From Mycolicibacter virginiensis (GTDB lineage: Bacteria; Actinomycetota; Actinomycetes; Mycobacteriales; Mycobacteriaceae): 64,000 nt of DNA. Location: the NCBI RefSeq assembly GCF_022374935.2, contig NZ_CP092430.2:1240001-1304000 (forward strand), in the 5' to 3' direction. Positions 54,153 through 63,944 of the stretch are shown piece by piece; position 1 is the first letter of the stretch; every line of letters begins with the position of its first letter. The translations under genes were made by a program, and so were the position numbers. The notes below the pieces were generated by a model. That model was not told the DNA's origin. It worked only from the letters and a program-made list of their open reading frames with translations, and made no database searches.

Positions 54153-55255
54153 GAGGAGGCAACTTTCAGTAGGCCGGCCAGACGGCGGACGTCGAACTCG
54201 TTGTCGCCGCGCAATGCGGCCAGGATCGCGCTCGCCTCATGGGGCGCCGTGCGCACCTCGGTGCCGAGGAAGTTCTTGCTGGCTGGCGGTCCCCACTGAG
54301 CCAGCCCGGACGCGGTGAAGGGCGCCCAGCCTGGTTCCACGGTGTTGTCGAACATGTCACCGTCGGTGAAGTGTTCCACCAGAAAACCTTCGGGGTCACG
54401 CCAGTAGTCAAAGATCTGGCTGCCCTGGATATGTCGGCCGACTCCCCAAGACCGTTGATATCCCATGTCTTTGAGGTACTCGCCGCCGGCGGCCAGCGCG
54501 TCGAGGTCGCAGACCTGGTACGCCGAATGCATATAGCGGTCGGCTGGGCCCAGTGCGATCGCCAGGGTGTGGTGGTCGGCCGGGGTGCTGCCCCGGTCGC
54601 AACGGATGAAGCTCATGGTCGGTCCACGATCGCGCTGCCCGGGGAAGTACTGAAAGTCGCTGACGATCATCCCGAGGGTGTCCAGGTACCAGTTGAGCGT
54701 CTGAAGGTATCGGGTGCTTTGCAGTACCAGGTGTCCGAGGCGTTGCACGATCGCCGGTGAGCGCGGGGGGCGCTGGGGGGCGTTGACTCTCTGCAGATCG
54801 CGGCCGAAGTTCAAGCTCTGCGGGGTTTGCGCCGGTAGGGCGTCGAGCTGGTGGGTGGACGATACGACCCGAACGCTCAGGCCGTTGGGATCGAGCAGGT
54901 CGACGCTCGCCCCACCGAGTGATTCCGGCAGCGGGGTGATGCGGCCGTCGGTCGCGGATGCCAACCGAGTCAGATCCGCCGTGTCTTGTGCGCGAAACGC
55001 CATGCCGTGAAAACGGTTTCGGCTCCCGCGTCGGATGATCACGCACGGTTCGGCGGCGTCCGTGCCGCGTAGGTGCAGTTCCCGCTCGGTCTGCAGTGCG
55101 GTGGCGAACCCGAATGCGTGGGCAAACTCCTCGGCTCGCGCCAGGTCGGGCTTTTCGAACTCCAGCCACGCCAGGTCCGCGACTTTGATGATCGGCTGGG
55201 TTGACCTACCGACGTGTTCACCTCGGTGCGCCCCCTGGGTGCTGTGCAGAGTCAT
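54149..55255 (-). CDS. Type I extradiol ring-cleavage dioxygenase (VOC)
   Basis: 368 residues, two VOC modules. The metal triad is recognisable in the second: His in RLGHLVLQS, His in HHTLAIALG, Glu in FLVEHFTDGD. This is the 2,3-dihydroxybiphenyl-dioxygenase class cleaving catechol rings meta. It overlaps both neighbours by 4 nt. Confidence 0.85.
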   Translation of the reverse strand: MTLHSTQGAHRGEHVGRSTQPIIKVADLAWLEFEKPDLARAEEFAHAFGFATALQTERELHLRGTDAAEPCVIIRRGSRNRFHGMAFRAQDTADLTRLASATDGRITPLPESLGGASVDLLDPNGLSVRVVSSTHQLDALPAQTPQSLNFGRDLQRVNAPQRPPRSPAIVQRLGHLVLQSTRYLQTLNWYLDTLGMIVSDFQYFPGQRDRGPTMSFIRCDRGSTPADHHTLAIALGPADRYMHSAYQVCDLDALAAGGEYLKDMGYQRSWGVGRHIQGSQIFDYWRDPEGFLVEHFTDGDMFDNTVEPGWAPFTASGLAQWGPPASKNFLGTEVRTAPHEASAILAALRGDNEFDVRRLAGLLKVASS

Positions 55256-55884
55256 TGTCCGGCGTTCTCGGCGAGCAGGCGCAGCGCGGTGCTGTAGAGG
55301 GCATTGGCGTGCATATCGAACATCTCGATGAGGTCCACGGCGGCGTCGTCGACTTCGTTGGCGATGAACAGGCCGTCAGCGCCCGCGATCGCATAGGTGA
55401 CCAGCTGACGCATCTGGGTCTCGGTGAGCCCCGGGGTGAGTTCGCTCAGCGTCTGGGTCAGCGCAACGGCCGTCTGGGTGCGGGCCTGGATGAACATCGC
55501 CCGCGCTCGCGCCTCGATGGGCCGGCGTTCCAGTGCCAGCATCAGTCCGAGTCGGATGAAGTCCGGTGATTCCAGTAGGGCCTTGGCGATCTGCATCGCC
55601 AACCCCTGAACTCGCTCGTGTGCCGTGCCGTCGTCGGGGACCCGCCAGGCGTTGAGCCAGCTGGCGAAGCTGCGTTCGATGACGGCGGCGATCAGGTCGT
55701 CCTTGTTCTTGAAGTGCCAATAGATCGAGCTGGCGGGCAGCTCGCACTTAGCGCTGACCAGGGCGATGCTGGTGCCTTCGTAGCCGCGCTCGGCGGCGAT
55801 CTCGGAGGCGGCGTCGAGGATGCGCTCACGGGACAGCTCGCCGTCAACCCGTTTGCGCCGCTGCGGCTGGGATGTTGTCGCCAT
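55252..55884 (-). CDS. TetR-family regulator of the aromatic cluster
   Basis: 210 residues. HTH: ERGYEGTSIALVSAKCELPASSIYWHFKNKDDLIAAV. Helical ligand domain. Divergent from the FAD hydroxylase with a perfect palindromic operator between, so it most likely represses both operons and releases on an aromatic ligand. Confidence 0.9.
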   Translation of the reverse strand: MATTSQPQRRKRVDGELSRERILDAASEIAAERGYEGTSIALVSAKCELPASSIYWHFKNKDDLIAAVIERSFASWLNAWRVPDDGTAHERVQGLAMQIAKALLESPDFIRLGLMLALERRPIEARARAMFIQARTQTAVALTQTLSELTPGLTETQMRQLVTYAIAGADGLFIANEVDDAAVDLIEMFDMHANALYSTALRLLAENAGQ

Positions 55885-55909
55885 CGGGCCTCTCTTCGGG
55901 TCTTGACTC

Positions 55910-55945
55910 TGTAGTGATCGCTACATTACCGTAGCGATCACTACA
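55910..55945. promoter_or_regulatory. 15-bp perfect inverted repeat, TetR operator
   Basis: TGTAGTGATCGCTAC and GTAGCGATCACTACA flank a 6-bp ATTACC centre, in the middle of the 93-bp divergent region. Size and symmetry suit two TetR dimers. Confidence 0.85.
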
Positions 55946-55977
55946 GGACAAGTTTTTCGGAGTCGAGAGCGGGCATC

Positions 55978-57504
55978 GTGACGACAGACACCTATGACGT
56001 GGCGGTTATCGGCTACGGGCCAACCGGCGCCACCGCCGCGAACCTCTTGGGTCGACTCGGTCTCAAAGTGCTTGTCGTCGAACGTGATCCCGATATTTAC
56101 GGGCGTGCGCGGGCGATCTCCACCGACGACGAGGTCATGCGGATCTGGCAGTCCGTCGGCCTGGCGGAGCGGCTGCAGCAAGACATGCTGCCGGATCGGC
56201 CGCTGAACTTCGTCGACGCCAAGGGGGTGCCTTTCATCGATCTGAAAATCGAACCCCGCGGGGCCGGGCATCCGCCTCAACAGTTCCTCTACCAGCCCGC
56301 GGTCGATCGCGTGCTACGCGAGGGCGTGCAGCGGTTCGCCGACGTCGACATCCTCCTGGAACACGAATGCTTGCGGGTGCTGCCGAGAGACAACGAGGTC
56401 GAGCTCATGCTGGCCGACCTGCGCAGCGACACGATCAAGCGAGTGCGGGCGTCGTACGTGATTGCGGCCGACGGCGGGTCGTCGCCCACTCGTGGACAGT
56501 TGGGCGTCGGTTACGCCGGGCGGACATACAGCGAACGGTGGGTTGTCATCGACACCAAGGTGCTTAACACCTGGGACGGCTATGACCGGCTGCGGTTCCA
56601 CTGCAACCCGGCCCGCCCCACCGTCGACTGCCCCACACCACTGGGTCACCATCGCTGGGAGTACCCGGCGCGTGATTGCGAAGACGAGCGGACACTGCTC
56701 GACGAGACCGCGATCTGGAAGGTGCTGGAAGACCAGGGCATCACCCCCGAGCACGTCAAGATTCTGCGGGCGGTGATCTACAGCCACCACGTCCGGACCG
56801 CTGACCGCTGGCGGGTGGGACGGATATTCCTGGCCGGCGACGCCGCCCACGCCATGCCGCCCTGGATCGGCCAGGGCATGTCCGCCGGAGTGCGTGACGC
56901 GGCCAATCTGTGCTGGAAACTCGCGGCCGTCATCAACGGCCAGGCCCAGGAGTCGCTGCTCGACTCCTATCAAACCGAGCGCAAGCCGCACGTCACCGAA
57001 ACCACCCGCCGGGCATGCATGGTGGGACGAATCATCACCGAACGCAGCCCGGCCCTCGCCGCCGTTCGCAACCATGTCTTGCGCGCCCTGTCGCGGATAC
57101 CCGGGCTGAATACCAGGTCCCAGAAACTGATGTGGATTCCCGACGCCCGATACGCCGACGGGTTCTTCGCCGCCGGCGGGCGCCGCGCGATCGGATGGCA
57201 GATCCCCCAACCGTGGGTGACCGACGACCAGGGCGCGACCGTTCGACTCGATGACATCCTCGGCGGACGATGGGCGATCGTGCACACCGGTGCGCTGCCT
57301 GCGGGCACCACCGCGTGGACTGAGCTGGGCGTGCCGGCGATCCGTGTCGACGAACCGTCCTTGCTGCACTGGCTGCGAGCCAAGAAGGCGAGCGTCGTCG
57401 TCCTGCGCCCCGACGGATTCGTCTATGCCGCAGCCAAATCCGGAGAGTCCCTCCCGGCGCCGCCCGCAGGGCTCGCCCCAATCACGACTGGAGTCACCGC
57501 ATGA
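55978..57504 (+). CDS. FAD-dependent aromatic hydroxylase (MhpA/PHBH-like)
   Basis: 508 residues from a GTG. FAD Rossmann IGYGPTGATAANLLGRLG, the second FAD motif FLAGDAAHAMPPWIGQGMS, and DGG in AADGGSSPTR near 165. Family members hydroxylate phenols, for example 3-(3-hydroxyphenyl)propionate, to catechols. Starts the rightward operon with overlapping downstream genes. Confidence 0.9.
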   Translation: MTTDTYDVAVIGYGPTGATAANLLGRLGLKVLVVERDPDIYGRARAISTDDEVMRIWQSVGLAERLQQDMLPDRPLNFVDAKGVPFIDLKIEPRGAGHPPQQFLYQPAVDRVLREGVQRFADVDILLEHECLRVLPRDNEVELMLADLRSDTIKRVRASYVIAADGGSSPTRGQLGVGYAGRTYSERWVVIDTKVLNTWDGYDRLRFHCNPARPTVDCPTPLGHHRWEYPARDCEDERTLLDETAIWKVLEDQGITPEHVKILRAVIYSHHVRTADRWRVGRIFLAGDAAHAMPPWIGQGMSAGVRDAANLCWKLAAVINGQAQESLLDSYQTERKPHVTETTRRACMVGRIITERSPALAAVRNHVLRALSRIPGLNTRSQKLMWIPDARYADGFFAAGGRRAIGWQIPQPWVTDDQGATVRLDDILGGRWAIVHTGALPAGTTAWTELGVPAIRVDEPSLLHWLRAKKASVVVLRPDGFVYAAAKSGESLPAPPAGLAPITTGVTA

Positions 57505-58370
57505 CCACCGCATTGACCGAACACACTGTCACCGTCGCCGGAAAACCGATCTTCTTTGCCGAAGCGGGAGCCGGACCTGCGGTGGTGCTGCTGCACGGCG
57601 GGGGACCGGGCGCCTCCGGAGTGTCCAACTACGCCCGCAACATCGACGCACTGGCGCAGCACTTCCGGGTCATCGTCCCGGACATGCCCGGCTACGGCCG
57701 CTCGGTCAAGGAGGTGGATCAGCGCGACCCCTTCGGCTGCCTCGCCGACATGATCCGCGGCCTGCTCGACGAACTCGGGCTCGACACCGCACATCTGGTC
57801 GGTAACTCCTACGGCGGGGCGTGCGCGCTGCGGCTGGCCCTGGACACTCCGGCACGCGTCGGGAAGCTGGTGCTGATGGGCCCCGGCGGGATCGGGACCA
57901 CCCGCGGTGCACCGACCGCCGGGCTGAAAACCCTGTTGGCCTACTACGGCGGCGACGGCCCCAGCCGCGACAAACTCGCCAGCTTCATCCGCACCTACTT
58001 GGTCTACGACGGCGCCGCGGTCCCCGACGACCTGATCGACCTGCGCTACGCCGCCTCCATCGACCCGGAGGTGGTTGCTAACCCGCCGCTGCGCCGGCCG
58101 TCGGGACCGACGGCGCTGCGCACGCTGTGGCGGATGGACCTCACCCGCGACAGCCGGCTTGCAGACCTGCAAACACCGGCCCTGGTGCTCTGGGGCCGCG
58201 ACGACAAGGTCAACAAGCCTGCCGGGGGGCCGATGCTGCTCAACCTGATGCCCAACGCCGAGCTGGTGATGACGTCGCGTACTGGCCACTGGATGCAGTG
58301 GGAACGTGCCGAGCTGTTCAACCGCCTGGTCACCGAATTCCTCGGCAAGCCCTCGGTGTTCGAGCAATGA
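57501..58370 (+). CDS. C-C bond (meta-cleavage product) alpha/beta hydrolase
   Basis: 289 residues. HGGGPGASG oxyanion loop, GNSYGGACAL nucleophile Ser, DDKVNKP acid and GHWMQWERAE His, resembling MhpC/BphD/HsaD. Hydrolyses the ring-cleaved product of an extradiol dioxygenase. Overlaps both neighbours by 4 nt. Confidence 0.9.
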   Translation: MTTALTEHTVTVAGKPIFFAEAGAGPAVVLLHGGGPGASGVSNYARNIDALAQHFRVIVPDMPGYGRSVKEVDQRDPFGCLADMIRGLLDELGLDTAHLVGNSYGGACALRLALDTPARVGKLVLMGPGGIGTTRGAPTAGLKTLLAYYGGDGPSRDKLASFIRTYLVYDGAAVPDDLIDLRYAASIDPEVVANPPLRRPSGPTALRTLWRMDLTRDSRLADLQTPALVLWGRDDKVNKPAGGPMLLNLMPNAELVMTSRTGHWMQWERAELFNRLVTEFLGKPSVFEQ

Positions 58371-59365
58371 TCTTCGGCAAAGTTCACCTCGGCTATGTGG
58401 TCGTCGAGACCGCCAAGTTCGCCGACTGGCGGCGCTTCGGCTGCGACGCCGTCGGCATGCACGTGGACGAAACCCTGCCCGACGTCATGCGCTTCCGCCT
58501 CGACAACCACGACTGCCGGTTCCTGCTGCAGCGCGGCCCCGCCGAGGACGTCACCGCCCTGGGGTGGGAACTCGACGACCATGGCAGCTTCGAGGAGATC
58601 CTCTCTCGGGTCACCGGGCATGGCGTCCCGATCACCGAGGGGACCGCGGAGCAGGCCGCGCTGCGCGGCGTCGAACGACTGGTGCGGTTTCCCGGCCCCA
58701 ACGGGTTGACCCAGGAGATCTTCGTCCGGGCCTCGACCAGCCCCTCGCCGCTGAACATGCGGGTAGGCGGCGGATTCGTCACCGGAGGCGCCGGGATTGG
58801 GCACGTCGCGATCACGACGACAAAGCCGCATCGGGTACGCGGCTACTTCAACACCGTCTTCGACGCCCGCCTCAGCGATCTCATCGACGAAACGATCAGC
58901 GGCCTGAAGTTCAAGATCCGATTCCTGCGGGTCAACCAGCGGCATCACTCGGTGGCGATCGCCGCGGTGAATCGGCTGCCGATCAACCCGATCCGCACAC
59001 GTATCCAGCACCTCAACATTCAGGTCGCCGACCTCGACGACATGACCGCCTCCTACCAACGCGTCAAGGAACTTGGCTTCGACATGGCGCTGGGGGTCGG
59101 ACAGCACACGAATGACCGCGAACTGTCCTACTACGCGAGGACCCCGTCGGGTTTCGAGTGGGAAGTGGGCTGGAACCCCATCGTCGTCGACGAGAACACC
59201 TGGGAGCCGACGACCCATCAGGGCATCAGCATCTGGGGGCACACTCCAGAGGGGCAGACCATCATCGGCAAGCTCGCACAGTTCAAGGCCGCGGCAGCGT
59301 CGCTACGGCACCGCGAAGACACGGTCGTGGCCCTGTCCGGGGCCGGCATCCCCGACAGTCAATGA
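58367..59365 (+). CDS. Second VOC extradiol dioxygenase-like protein
   Basis: 332 residues from the ATG at 58367. Two VOC modules; GIGHVAITTT (His), RHHSVAIAA (His) and GFEWEVGWN (Glu) form the iron triad of type I extradiol enzymes. It is the second such protein in the cluster, in the other operon. Either it acts on a different ring or the two act in series. Confidence 0.85.
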   Translation: MIFGKVHLGYVVVETAKFADWRRFGCDAVGMHVDETLPDVMRFRLDNHDCRFLLQRGPAEDVTALGWELDDHGSFEEILSRVTGHGVPITEGTAEQAALRGVERLVRFPGPNGLTQEIFVRASTSPSPLNMRVGGGFVTGGAGIGHVAITTTKPHRVRGYFNTVFDARLSDLIDETISGLKFKIRFLRVNQRHHSVAIAAVNRLPINPIRTRIQHLNIQVADLDDMTASYQRVKELGFDMALGVGQHTNDRELSYYARTPSGFEWEVGWNPIVVDENTWEPTTHQGISIWGHTPEGQTIIGKLAQFKAAAASLRHREDTVVALSGAGIPDSQ

Positions 59366-59375
59366 GGAGGCGGAC

Positions 59376-60407
59376 ATGCTGCGCATCGACACCCACCACC
59401 ACCTGATCCCACCCGACTACCGCACAGCCCTGCGGAAAGCCGGGATCGACGAAGCCGGGGGACGGGCGCTGCCGGACTGGAGCCCCGAAGCGTCGTTGCA
59501 GACCATGGCCGACCTCGACATCGGCACCGCGATCCTGTCGGTGTCCACCCCCGGCACCACTTTTCTGCCCGCTGTCGCTGACGCCGCCGCGCTGGCGCGC
59601 GAGCTCAACGACTACACCGCGCAACTGGTCTTGGAACATCCCGGCCGGTTCGGCTTCTTCGCCACCATCCCGATGCCGCACCTGGATGCGTCCGTCGCGG
59701 AAACCGTCCGCGCGCTCGACGAGCTCAAGGCCGATGGCGTGGTGCTGTTGGCCAACAATGCCGGCGTATACCTGGGCCAAGAAGGGCAGGACGAGCTATT
59801 CAAGGCGCTGGATGAGCGCGCGGCCGTGGTGTTCATTCACCCGGCCGACCTGCCCGGACCGGTGATACCCGGTGTCGCCCCGTTCGCGGCCGACTTCCTG
59901 TTGGACACCACGCGGGCCGCTTACCTGTTGGTGCGCAACGGTATTCGTCGCCGATTCCCGAGAATTCGTTTCCTGTTGAGCCATGCCGGGGGTTTCGTTC
60001 CGTATGCGAGTCATCGGATGGCGGTCGCCATCACGGCCGACACCGGCCGAAGTCCGGCCGACGTCCTCGACGATTTCGCTGGCTTCTACTTTGATACTGC
60101 GCTGTCATCCAGCGCCGCTGCGCTGCCGAGTCTGCTGGCCTTCGCTCGGCCCGGGCATGTCACCTTCGGATCGGACTGGCCGTTCGCGCCGAGCGCCGCC
60201 GGGCGATTGTTCGCTGCTGGTCTGGAGACGTATGCCGGTCTGGATCGAGCCGGCCGCGATGCGATCGACCGGACAAATGCTGTGGGGCTGTTTCCTCGGT
60301 TTGGCGTGGGTGCCACGCAGATCCGCCAACCGGTAATTCAGAGGGTGCGGCACTCGGCCAGTCGTCACGTTGTGCGGTCCCTGTCGCGCATGATCAGCCG
60401 AACCTGA
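59376..60407 (+). CDS. ACMSD-like amidohydrolase
   Basis: 343 residues. HxH start (RIDTHHHLIP), FIHPADLPGP His, LSHAGGFVPY His, and FGSDWPF Asp, i.e. the metal-dependent amidohydrolase/decarboxylase set of the ACMSD class. Decarboxylates or hydrolyses a semialdehyde acid. Last gene of the rightward operon; AGGAGG lies before the ATG. Confidence 0.88.
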   Translation: MLRIDTHHHLIPPDYRTALRKAGIDEAGGRALPDWSPEASLQTMADLDIGTAILSVSTPGTTFLPAVADAAALARELNDYTAQLVLEHPGRFGFFATIPMPHLDASVAETVRALDELKADGVVLLANNAGVYLGQEGQDELFKALDERAAVVFIHPADLPGPVIPGVAPFAADFLLDTTRAAYLLVRNGIRRRFPRIRFLLSHAGGFVPYASHRMAVAITADTGRSPADVLDDFAGFYFDTALSSSAAALPSLLAFARPGHVTFGSDWPFAPSAAGRLFAAGLETYAGLDRAGRDAIDRTNAVGLFPRFGVGATQIRQPVIQRVRHSASRHVVRSLSRMISRT

Positions 60408-60456
60408 GACGTCGTCCGCAAGGCGGCGACCTGTGCGCAACCGCACCATATTGAAA
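60408..60456. other. Short intergenic stretch after the amidohydrolase
   Basis: 49 bp between the amidohydrolase stop and the hairpin of the small minus-strand gene. No independent signal seen. Confidence 0.5.
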
Positions 60457-60476
60457 GGCGCCGCTGTCGCGGCGCC
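60457..60476 (-). terminator. 8-bp hairpin terminator
   Basis: GGCGCCGC-TGTC-GCGGCGCC, followed on the minus strand by TTTCAAT. It lies 6 bp beyond the stop of the small minus-strand ORF, and may also serve the convergent amidohydrolase. Confidence 0.7.
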
Positions 60477-60482
60477 GATCAA

Positions 60483-60608
60483 TCAGCTGGCCAGCGAATG
60501 CAAGCCGTCGAACTGCTCCGAGGTGTCGCCCTCGACGAGGAAATCGCCGTGGTACAGGGCCTCGAAGTCAACCTTGATGACGTCGGCACTTGAGTCGTCG
60601 ATCCACAT
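60483..60608 (-). CDS. 41-residue acidic small protein
   Basis: A minus-strand frame, ATG to TGA, reading MWIDDSSADVIKVDFEALYH and so on. It has no low-complexity character and is rich in Asp/Glu with interspersed aromatics. A good terminator follows, and AT-rich sequence (TAATAGTGACC) precedes. I cannot match it to a family; it could be a truncated relic or a genuine small protein. Confidence 0.5.
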   Translation of the reverse strand: MWIDDSSADVIKVDFEALYHGDFLVEGDTSEQFDGLHSLAS

Positions 60609-60750
60609 GACCCTGAGCTTATTGGTCACTATTAAGGAATCATTGAGTCACGTTTCGGGAAATGGTGGCAATACTACTGACCGGTAGCCTTTGTAGGGCC
60701 TGTGCTCGGGACGTGCCTGCGACCCGCTGCGCCCCGCTAGGGTGGCTGCC

Positions 60751-61389
60751 ATGAGCGCACCGGACACCTTGGACAACCCGCTGTTCGCCCGGATCTGGAC
60801 CTTCATGTCCAGCCGCGAGACCGACTGGTTGCGGGACCGCCGCCGAGAGAACCTCGAGGGTTTGTCCGGGCGGGTGCTCGAGATCGGAGCCGGCACCGGC
60901 AGCAACTTCGGCTTCTACCCGGACACCGTGACTGAGGTGGTGGCCGCCGAACCCGAGTCACGGCTGCGGGATGCCGCCGTATCTGCTGCTGCGGCGGCGT
61001 CGGTGCCGATCACCGTGGTGGCGAGCACAGTGGAGGCCTTGGACGCCGGGGAGCCCTTCGATGCGATCGTGTGCTCGCTGGTCTTGTGTTCGGTCGATCG
61101 TCCCGAGGACGTGCTGCGCCAGCTGTTCGCACTGCTGAAGCCCGGCGGCGAGCTGCGCTACTTCGAGCATGTCGCCAGCGCCGGGATGCGCGGCGGACTG
61201 CAACGGCTGGCCGACGCCACCTTCTGGCCCCGCCTGTTCGGCAACTGCCACACCCACCGCGACACCGAGCAGATGATCACCGCCGCCGGCTTCGTCGTCG
61301 ACAGGGCGCGGCGTGGGCATCAATTCCCGGCGTGGGCGCCGGTGCCGGTGTCGGAGTTCGCGCTGGGCTCGGCCAGCCGCCCGGCCTGA
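60751..61389 (+). CDS. Class I SAM-dependent methyltransferase
   Basis: 212 residues from the ATG at 60751. Motif I VLEIGAGTGSNF, then DAIVCSLVLCSVDRPEDVL and the ELRYFEHV segment typical of the class. Order matches Rv1147 of M. tuberculosis. Substrate unknown. Confidence 0.85.
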   Translation: MSAPDTLDNPLFARIWTFMSSRETDWLRDRRRENLEGLSGRVLEIGAGTGSNFGFYPDTVTEVVAAEPESRLRDAAVSAAAAASVPITVVASTVEALDAGEPFDAIVCSLVLCSVDRPEDVLRQLFALLKPGGELRYFEHVASAGMRGGLQRLADATFWPRLFGNCHTHRDTEQMITAAGFVVDRARRGHQFPAWAPVPVSEFALGSASRPA

Positions 61390-61396
61390 ATCGGAG

Positions 61397-62110
61397 TCAG
61401 CCCAGCAGGAAAGGCAACCGCTGTGCCATTCCCGGCAGTGCCGCCGAGGCGGTGGTTTGCAGAAAGACCGTGGCCCGCTCCGACAGCGGCGTCGGCTCCG
61501 GGTTCACCTGGATGACGGTCTTGCCCAGCTCCAGCGCTCGTTCGGGCAGGCTGGCCGCCGGATAGACCACCCCGGACGTGCCGACCACGATCAGCGCATC
61601 GGCGGCGTCGACAGCCTCGACCGCTGCGTTCCACGGCTCGTCGGGAAGCTGTTCGCCGAACCACACCACGTCCGGGCGGATCAAGCCGCCGCACTCGCAC
61701 TGCGGGGGCATGATTTCGAGTACGGGCTCTGCCAGCTCCGGCAGCTGCGTGTCGTGCGGTTGCTCGCAGTCCGAGCAGCGGAAGGTGAACATCCGGCCGT
61801 GCAGATGGTGAACCGAGGAACTGCCGCCACGCTCGTGCAGATTGTCAACGTTCTGGGTGATGACCTGGACATCAGCGTGCTGCTCCCAGTCCGCGATCGC
61901 AGTGTGGCCCAGGTTCGGCTCATAGCGGCGGGCCAGCTGGCAGCGCCACACATACCAGCCCCACACCAGTTCCGGCTGCCGATTCCAGCCATCGATGCTG
62001 GAGACCTCGTAGGGGTCGTACTGCGACCAGAGCCCCTTCTCGTCATCGCGGAAGGTAGGTATCCCGCTCTCGGCTGAGATTCCTGCGCCACTGAACACCA
62101 CCACCCGCAC
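61397..62110 (-). CDS. NAD-dependent protein deacylase (sirtuin)
   Basis: 237 residues from a GTG at 62110. [17 protein letters not shown] and [15 protein letters not shown] are the NAD-binding signatures, with HLHG containing the catalytic His, and the zinc ligands are CSDC and CECGG. Same position and length as M. tuberculosis Rv1151c. Confidence 0.93.
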   Translation of the reverse strand: MRVVVFSGAGISAESGIPTFRDDEKGLWSQYDPYEVSSIDGWNRQPELVWGWYVWRCQLARRYEPNLGHTAIADWEQHADVQVITQNVDNLHERGGSSSVHHLHGRMFTFRCSDCEQPHDTQLPELAEPVLEIMPPQCECGGLIRPDVVWFGEQLPDEPWNAAVEAVDAADALIVVGTSGVVYPAASLPERALELGKTVIQVNPEPTPLSERATVFLQTTASAALPGMAQRLPFLLG

Positions 62111-62138
62111 GCCACCAAGATAGCGGGATACTGGCCAA

Positions 62139-62522
62139 ATGGACTTCGCCGACCTGCTGAAAGCCGACGTGCATGCCGACGTGCCGCTGTTCGAGCAGAT
62201 CAGGGTTGCGCTGATCGAGGCGGTCCGGGCCGGATCCCTGCCCGCGGGAACCCGGCTACCGACGGTGCGCGAACTGGCGAAGCAACTGGGCCTGGCGGTC
62301 AACACCGTCGCACGCGCCTACCGCGAGCTGGAGGCCGGCGGCGTCGTCGAGACGCGGGGCCGATTCGGCACCTTCGTGGCCAGCAGCGACCCGGCCGAGG
62401 CGGCCATGACCCAGGCGGCAAGCGCTTTCGCGGCTACGGCCCGCGCGGTCGGTTTGAGCAAGACCGATGCGCTGCGCTACCTCGACGCGGCCTTCGACAG
62501 CGGCGGAAGCGGTGCTTCTTAG
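62139..62522 (+). CDS. YtrA-type GntR regulator
   Basis: 127 residues: GntR HTH ([57 protein letters not shown]) and a very short C-terminal helix, the YtrA subfamily. Divergent from the sirtuin by 28 bp; order matches Rv1152. Confidence 0.88.
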   Translation: MDFADLLKADVHADVPLFEQIRVALIEAVRAGSLPAGTRLPTVRELAKQLGLAVNTVARAYRELEAGGVVETRGRFGTFVASSDPAEAAMTQAASAFAATARAVGLSKTDALRYLDAAFDSGGSGAS

Positions 62523-63340
62523 CCGAATTCGAGCAGGGTCAGGGACGGACGGACCGGATCCAGGACGCGCAGCCGATAGGCGCTCGAGAGCAGGGTGTTG
62601 AACAGCCACCCGCGCCCGGCCGGCAACGGCAGATCGCGAACGGCCCGGATGCCGGGCATGGTGTTCACCAGATCAGCAGCCTCGCTCACCGACAGGTTGA
62701 ACGGCATCGGCGGCGCCTTGTACCGCAGCGAGGTCCACACCCCGCGGCGAATCAGCATCGCCATCAACGGCGGCGGCACATCGAAGAGCAGCCGCCCGCC
62801 CGGGAAGCGGCGGGCACACTCGGCGATCAGGGCGAGCGACTGCTCAGGCTGCAGGTACATCAGCAGGCCCTCGGCGCTGATGAACACGCCCTTGTCCGGA
62901 TCGACCTGGTCCATCCAGCTGTAGTCCAGCGCGGATTGGGCGCACACCGAAACCTGCGGCGACGCCGGCAGCAGCCGGGTGCGGATGTCGACGATCGGTG
63001 GGAGATCGACGGTGAGCCAGCGGAACGCGGCGTCGGGAATGCTTGCGCTCACCCGCCAGAAGCTGGTCTGCAAACCCTCGGCCAGGGCCACCACCGTGCC
63101 CGACGGGTGCTGGTGCAGGAACTGCCGGGTCTGGTCGTCGAAGGCCAAGGCGCGCAGCGCGATGTCTTGACGTGTCGGCCCGAATTTCGCGAAATCGAAG
63201 TCGATCGACTCGGCCAGGCGGATCGCCATCGGGTCATCGATGATCCCGTCAGAGCGGCGGGCTTCTGTCGCCCGAGCGTTCAAGGTCAGCAACGCGGTTT
63301 CGGAGACCCCGGTCAGGGTGACTTTCTGTGCCTGGCTCAC
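62519..63340 (-). CDS. O-methyltransferase of the LCMT/PpmP type
   Basis: 273 residues. [21 protein letters not shown] is the typical start, [15 protein letters not shown] replaces the classical motif I, and [12 protein letters not shown] follows. Order matches Rv1153c (omt). Its stop overlaps the GntR stop by 4 bp. Target not known. Confidence 0.8.
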   Translation of the reverse strand: MSQAQKVTLTGVSETALLTLNARATEARRSDGIIDDPMAIRLAESIDFDFAKFGPTRQDIALRALAFDDQTRQFLHQHPSGTVVALAEGLQTSFWRVSASIPDAAFRWLTVDLPPIVDIRTRLLPASPQVSVCAQSALDYSWMDQVDPDKGVFISAEGLLMYLQPEQSLALIAECARRFPGGRLLFDVPPPLMAMLIRRGVWTSLRYKAPPMPFNLSVSEAADLVNTMPGIRAVRDLPLPAGRGWLFNTLLSSAYRLRVLDPVRPSLTLLEFG

Positions 63341-63365
63341 GTCTGCGACCTTACCGGTGCGCGCA

Positions 63366-63881
63366 TTAGCGCAGCATTTTGTTCAGAGTGCGCAGGTTGC
63401 GGGTGGTGGTGGTCGACTTGTACCGCTTGTTACCCATCGTCTTGCCCACCGTGCTGGTCAGGGTGTCGCCCTTGGGGATCTGCCAGTAGATCACCCGGTC
63501 CCCGAGGGTGATCTTCTCCTCGGCATCGGCTGCGAGCCCGGACAGTTCGGTCAGCGCCGCGTCGTCGGCGACGAACGTGACATAGGAGTGCACGTCGGGG
63601 ACCTCGGGTTCGAAGGGATAGGCAGCCACGATGTCGCGCACCGTCTCCACGTCGTAGACCAGCACCCAGGCCTCGTAGCCGAAGCGCTCCCGCAACGCCG
63701 CCTCGGCGGCGGTACGCACCTTCGCGGCAGTGGCGGGCGAGTCCAGCAGCACGTTGCCGCTGGCAAGGAGGGTGCGGACCTCGGAGAATCCGGCGGCGGT
63801 CAGCGTGGCGGCGACCTCGGCCATCTTGAGGTTGACGCCGCCGACATTCACGCCGCGCAGAAACAGGGCATACCGAGTCAT
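63366..63881 (-). CDS. DUF1697 family protein
   Basis: 171 residues with the family's start TRYALFLRGVNVGGVNLKMAE, LLASGNVLLDS and end KSTTTTRNLRTLNKML. The function of this family is not established. Confidence 0.9.
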   Translation of the reverse strand: MTRYALFLRGVNVGGVNLKMAEVAATLTAAGFSEVRTLLASGNVLLDSPATAAKVRTAAEAALRERFGYEAWVLVYDVETVRDIVAAYPFEPEVPDVHSYVTFVADDAALTELSGLAADAEEKITLGDRVIYWQIPKGDTLTSTVGKTMGNKRYKSTTTTRNLRTLNKMLR

Positions 63882-63944
63882 GAGGCGACCTCCAATCGGT
63901 GCAAGAACGATGGCAATAACCCGACGCGTCGGTAGGCTTCGATC

